DNA of 7,151 bases, taken from positions 1 through 7,151 of the forward strand of contig NQJH01000086.1 in assembly GCA_002256685.1 (NCBI GenBank), given 5' to 3'. Source of the DNA: Methylococcaceae bacterium NSP1-2 (lineage in GTDB: Bacteria > Pseudomonadota > Gammaproteobacteria > Methylococcales > Methylomonadaceae). Under the pieces are notes generated by a model, which was given only the letters and a program-made list of their open reading frames with translations, did no database searches and was not told where the DNA came from. Both the position numbers and the translations under genes were made by a program. How positions within the stretch are numbered: position 1 is the stretch's first letter; every line of letters begins with the position of its first letter. Positions 6,461 through 7,151 of the stretch are shown in pieces.

Positions 6461-6688
6461 CGCACTACTTTGATACAAGTCTTACGAGTCGCACTAAGAA
6501 AGAGCATTTTTAACGCATAGCACGTCTGTATAGAGGCAAATCTGTAACGTACACGCTTTTTAATTCAGACACACAATATAAATTTGTCGTCAATTTAGTA
6601 AAAAACGCTTCATTTTATAGCGAATGTCTTCTTTCCTGATTCGCGTATTCAGTGATAAGTCATACTTTTTTGCAAACAACACACAACA

Positions 6689-6704
6689 TGGAACGATTCC
6701 TGCT
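6689..6704 (+). promoter_or_regulatory. Weak sigma-54-like site before the transglutaminase gene
   Basis: TGGAACGATTCCTGCT keeps GG and GC with 10-nt spacing and most of the -12 half, but differs from TGGCAC-N5-TTGCW at two positions. Transcription would begin near 6715, 66 nt before the ATG at 6781. Taken alone it is not convincing; the two better sites nearby make it worth listing. Confidence 0.35.
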
Positions 6705-6767
6705 TACGTCATTATATGCAGTTTACTAAAACAATGTTGTAAAAAGCTAAATCAATCATCGGGCAAT

Positions 6768-6773
6768 AGGAAG
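6768..6773 (+). promoter_or_regulatory. Shine-Dalgarno of the transglutaminase gene
   Basis: AGGAAG, 7 nt before the ATG at 6781, supports this start codon. Confidence 0.75.
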
Positions 6774-6780
6774 AAAGATT

Positions 6781-7151
6781 ATGACCATTCGCGTCGCCAT
6801 TCGTCACAAAACGAGTTACAGCTTCGATAGACCTGTATCGCTGTCGCCTCATGTATTTCGATTACGTCCAGCGGTACATAGCCGAACGCCGATTAAGGCT
6901 TACACCTTGCGTATTGAACCAAAAAATCATTTTATCAATTGGCAACAAGACCCGTTTGGCAATCTTGTTGCGCGGGTGGTGTTTCCTGATAAATGCCAAA
7001 AATTGAGCGTTGAAGTAGAAGTCATTGCCGATATGACAGTGATTAATCCGTTTGATTTTTTTGTTGAAGATTATGCAGAGAATTATCCCTTTAGCTACGA
7101 TGCACTGACGTTGAAAGAACTGCAACCGTATCTGGAACTAGCTGAAAACGG
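6781..7151 (+). CDS. Large transglutaminase-like protein (DUF2126 type), N-terminal part
   Basis: The first 123 codons of a plus-strand gene cut by the right edge. The N-terminus is a bacterial transglutaminase-like N-terminal beta domain (PF08379), with HKTSYSFDRPVSLSPHVFRL (residues 9-28), NWQQDPFGN (53-61) and INPFDFFVEDYAE (88-100). The NWQQDPFGN and NPFDFF pattern is what I associate with the long form, about 1100 residues, that carries DUF2126 at its C-terminus (COG4196); the catalytic Cys-His-Asp core lies beyond the window. The family is a regular partner of circularly permuted ATP-grasp and alpha-E proteins, where it is predicted to cleave or transfer amide bonds. Here it is divergent from the phosphorylase kinase-like gene and about 5 kb from its usual partners. 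There is no signal peptide. The start is backed by AGGAAG 7 nt upstream. Confidence 0.92.
   Translation, partial: MTIRVAIRHKTSYSFDRPVSLSPHVFRLRPAVHSRTPIKAYTLRIEPKNHFINWQQDPFGNLVARVVFPDKCQKLSVEVEVIADMTVINPFDFFVEDYAENYPFSYDALTLKELQPYLELAEN

Larger units (their letters stand above)
6288..6770. repeat. Repeated cgggcaatagg element next to both divergent start codons
   Basis: cgggcaatagg occurs at 6288-6298, immediately upstream of the ATG of the leftward gene, and at 6760-6770, overlapping the ribosome-binding site of the rightward gene. The core ggcaatagg also occurs inverted at 6360-6368, inside the cluster of inverted repeats. The placement is suggestive; no function is known. Confidence 0.5.
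6286..6780. other. Divergent intergenic control region
   Basis: These 495 bp separate two divergent genes and show no convincing gene; a 68-codon plus-strand frame here overlaps the transglutaminase start and has no family features. Contents: a strong sigma-54-like site facing left, a weaker one facing right, an 18-bp palindrome, two shorter inverted repeats, and three copies of ggcaatagg or its complement. TATAAA at 6577-6582 could be a sigma-70 -10 box, but no matching -35 was found. Confidence 0.6.

Noticed and set aside
6577..6582. Sigma-70 -10 box TATAAA for the transglutaminase gene
   Set aside because: No -35-like hexamer at 16-18 bp spacing and a leader of almost 200 nt would result; too weak to call.
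6624..6830. Plus-strand 68-codon frame before the transglutaminase gene
   Set aside because: It overlaps the well-supported transglutaminase start in another frame, has no ribosome-binding site and resembles no known family.
6862..7125. Minus-strand 87-codon frame at the right edge
   Set aside because: Antisense shadow of the transglutaminase N-terminal domain.
1..7151. CRISPR arrays, insertion sequences, tRNA genes or toxin-antitoxin pairs
   Set aside because: No regularly spaced repeats, transposase-like frames with terminal repeats, cloverleaf folds or small paired genes could be found on either strand.

Overview
The window reads as a piece of a moderately AT-rich proteobacterial chromosome, probably gammaproteobacterial. 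That placement is inferred from the gene families, the Shine-Dalgarno sites and two good sigma-54-type promoter matches; no rRNA or other marker gene is present. It holds five protein genes, two of them cut by the window edges, and two long intergenic control regions. No tRNA, rRNA, insertion sequence, CRISPR array or origin is visible.

Layout. Minus strand, reading right to left: a 1063-residue protein that looks like a complete phosphorylase kinase alpha/beta regulatory subunit with a GH15 glucoamylase-like N-terminus (6285-3094), followed after 11 bp by a Glk-family glucokinase (3082-2108). Then comes a 337-bp intergenic region, a circularly permuted type 2 ATP-grasp protein (1770-343), and 3 bp later the start of an alpha-E domain protein (339 to beyond the left edge). 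Plus strand: the start of the large transglutaminase-like protein of the Bact_transglu_N plus DUF2126 type (6781 to beyond the right edge), divergent from the kinase-subunit gene across about 495 bp.

Two systems are interleaved. The outer genes (ATP-grasp, alpha-E, transglutaminase) belong to a widespread cluster predicted to make and process an amide-linked peptide or modification. Its product is unknown. The inner pair (phosphorylase kinase-like GH15 protein and glucokinase) points to glycogen or alpha-glucan use: the first could sense or hydrolyse glucan, and the second would phosphorylate free glucose.

The strongest regulatory observation is that both minus-strand operons carry a close match to the sigma-54 -24/-12 element at a sensible distance from the first gene (6339-6354 and 1831-1846). 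A weaker match precedes the divergent transglutaminase (6689-6704). Palindromes and repeated GGTGC/ATCCG elements lie upstream, where enhancer-binding activators usually bind. This suggests, but does not prove, that both systems are switched together, for example by nitrogen status.
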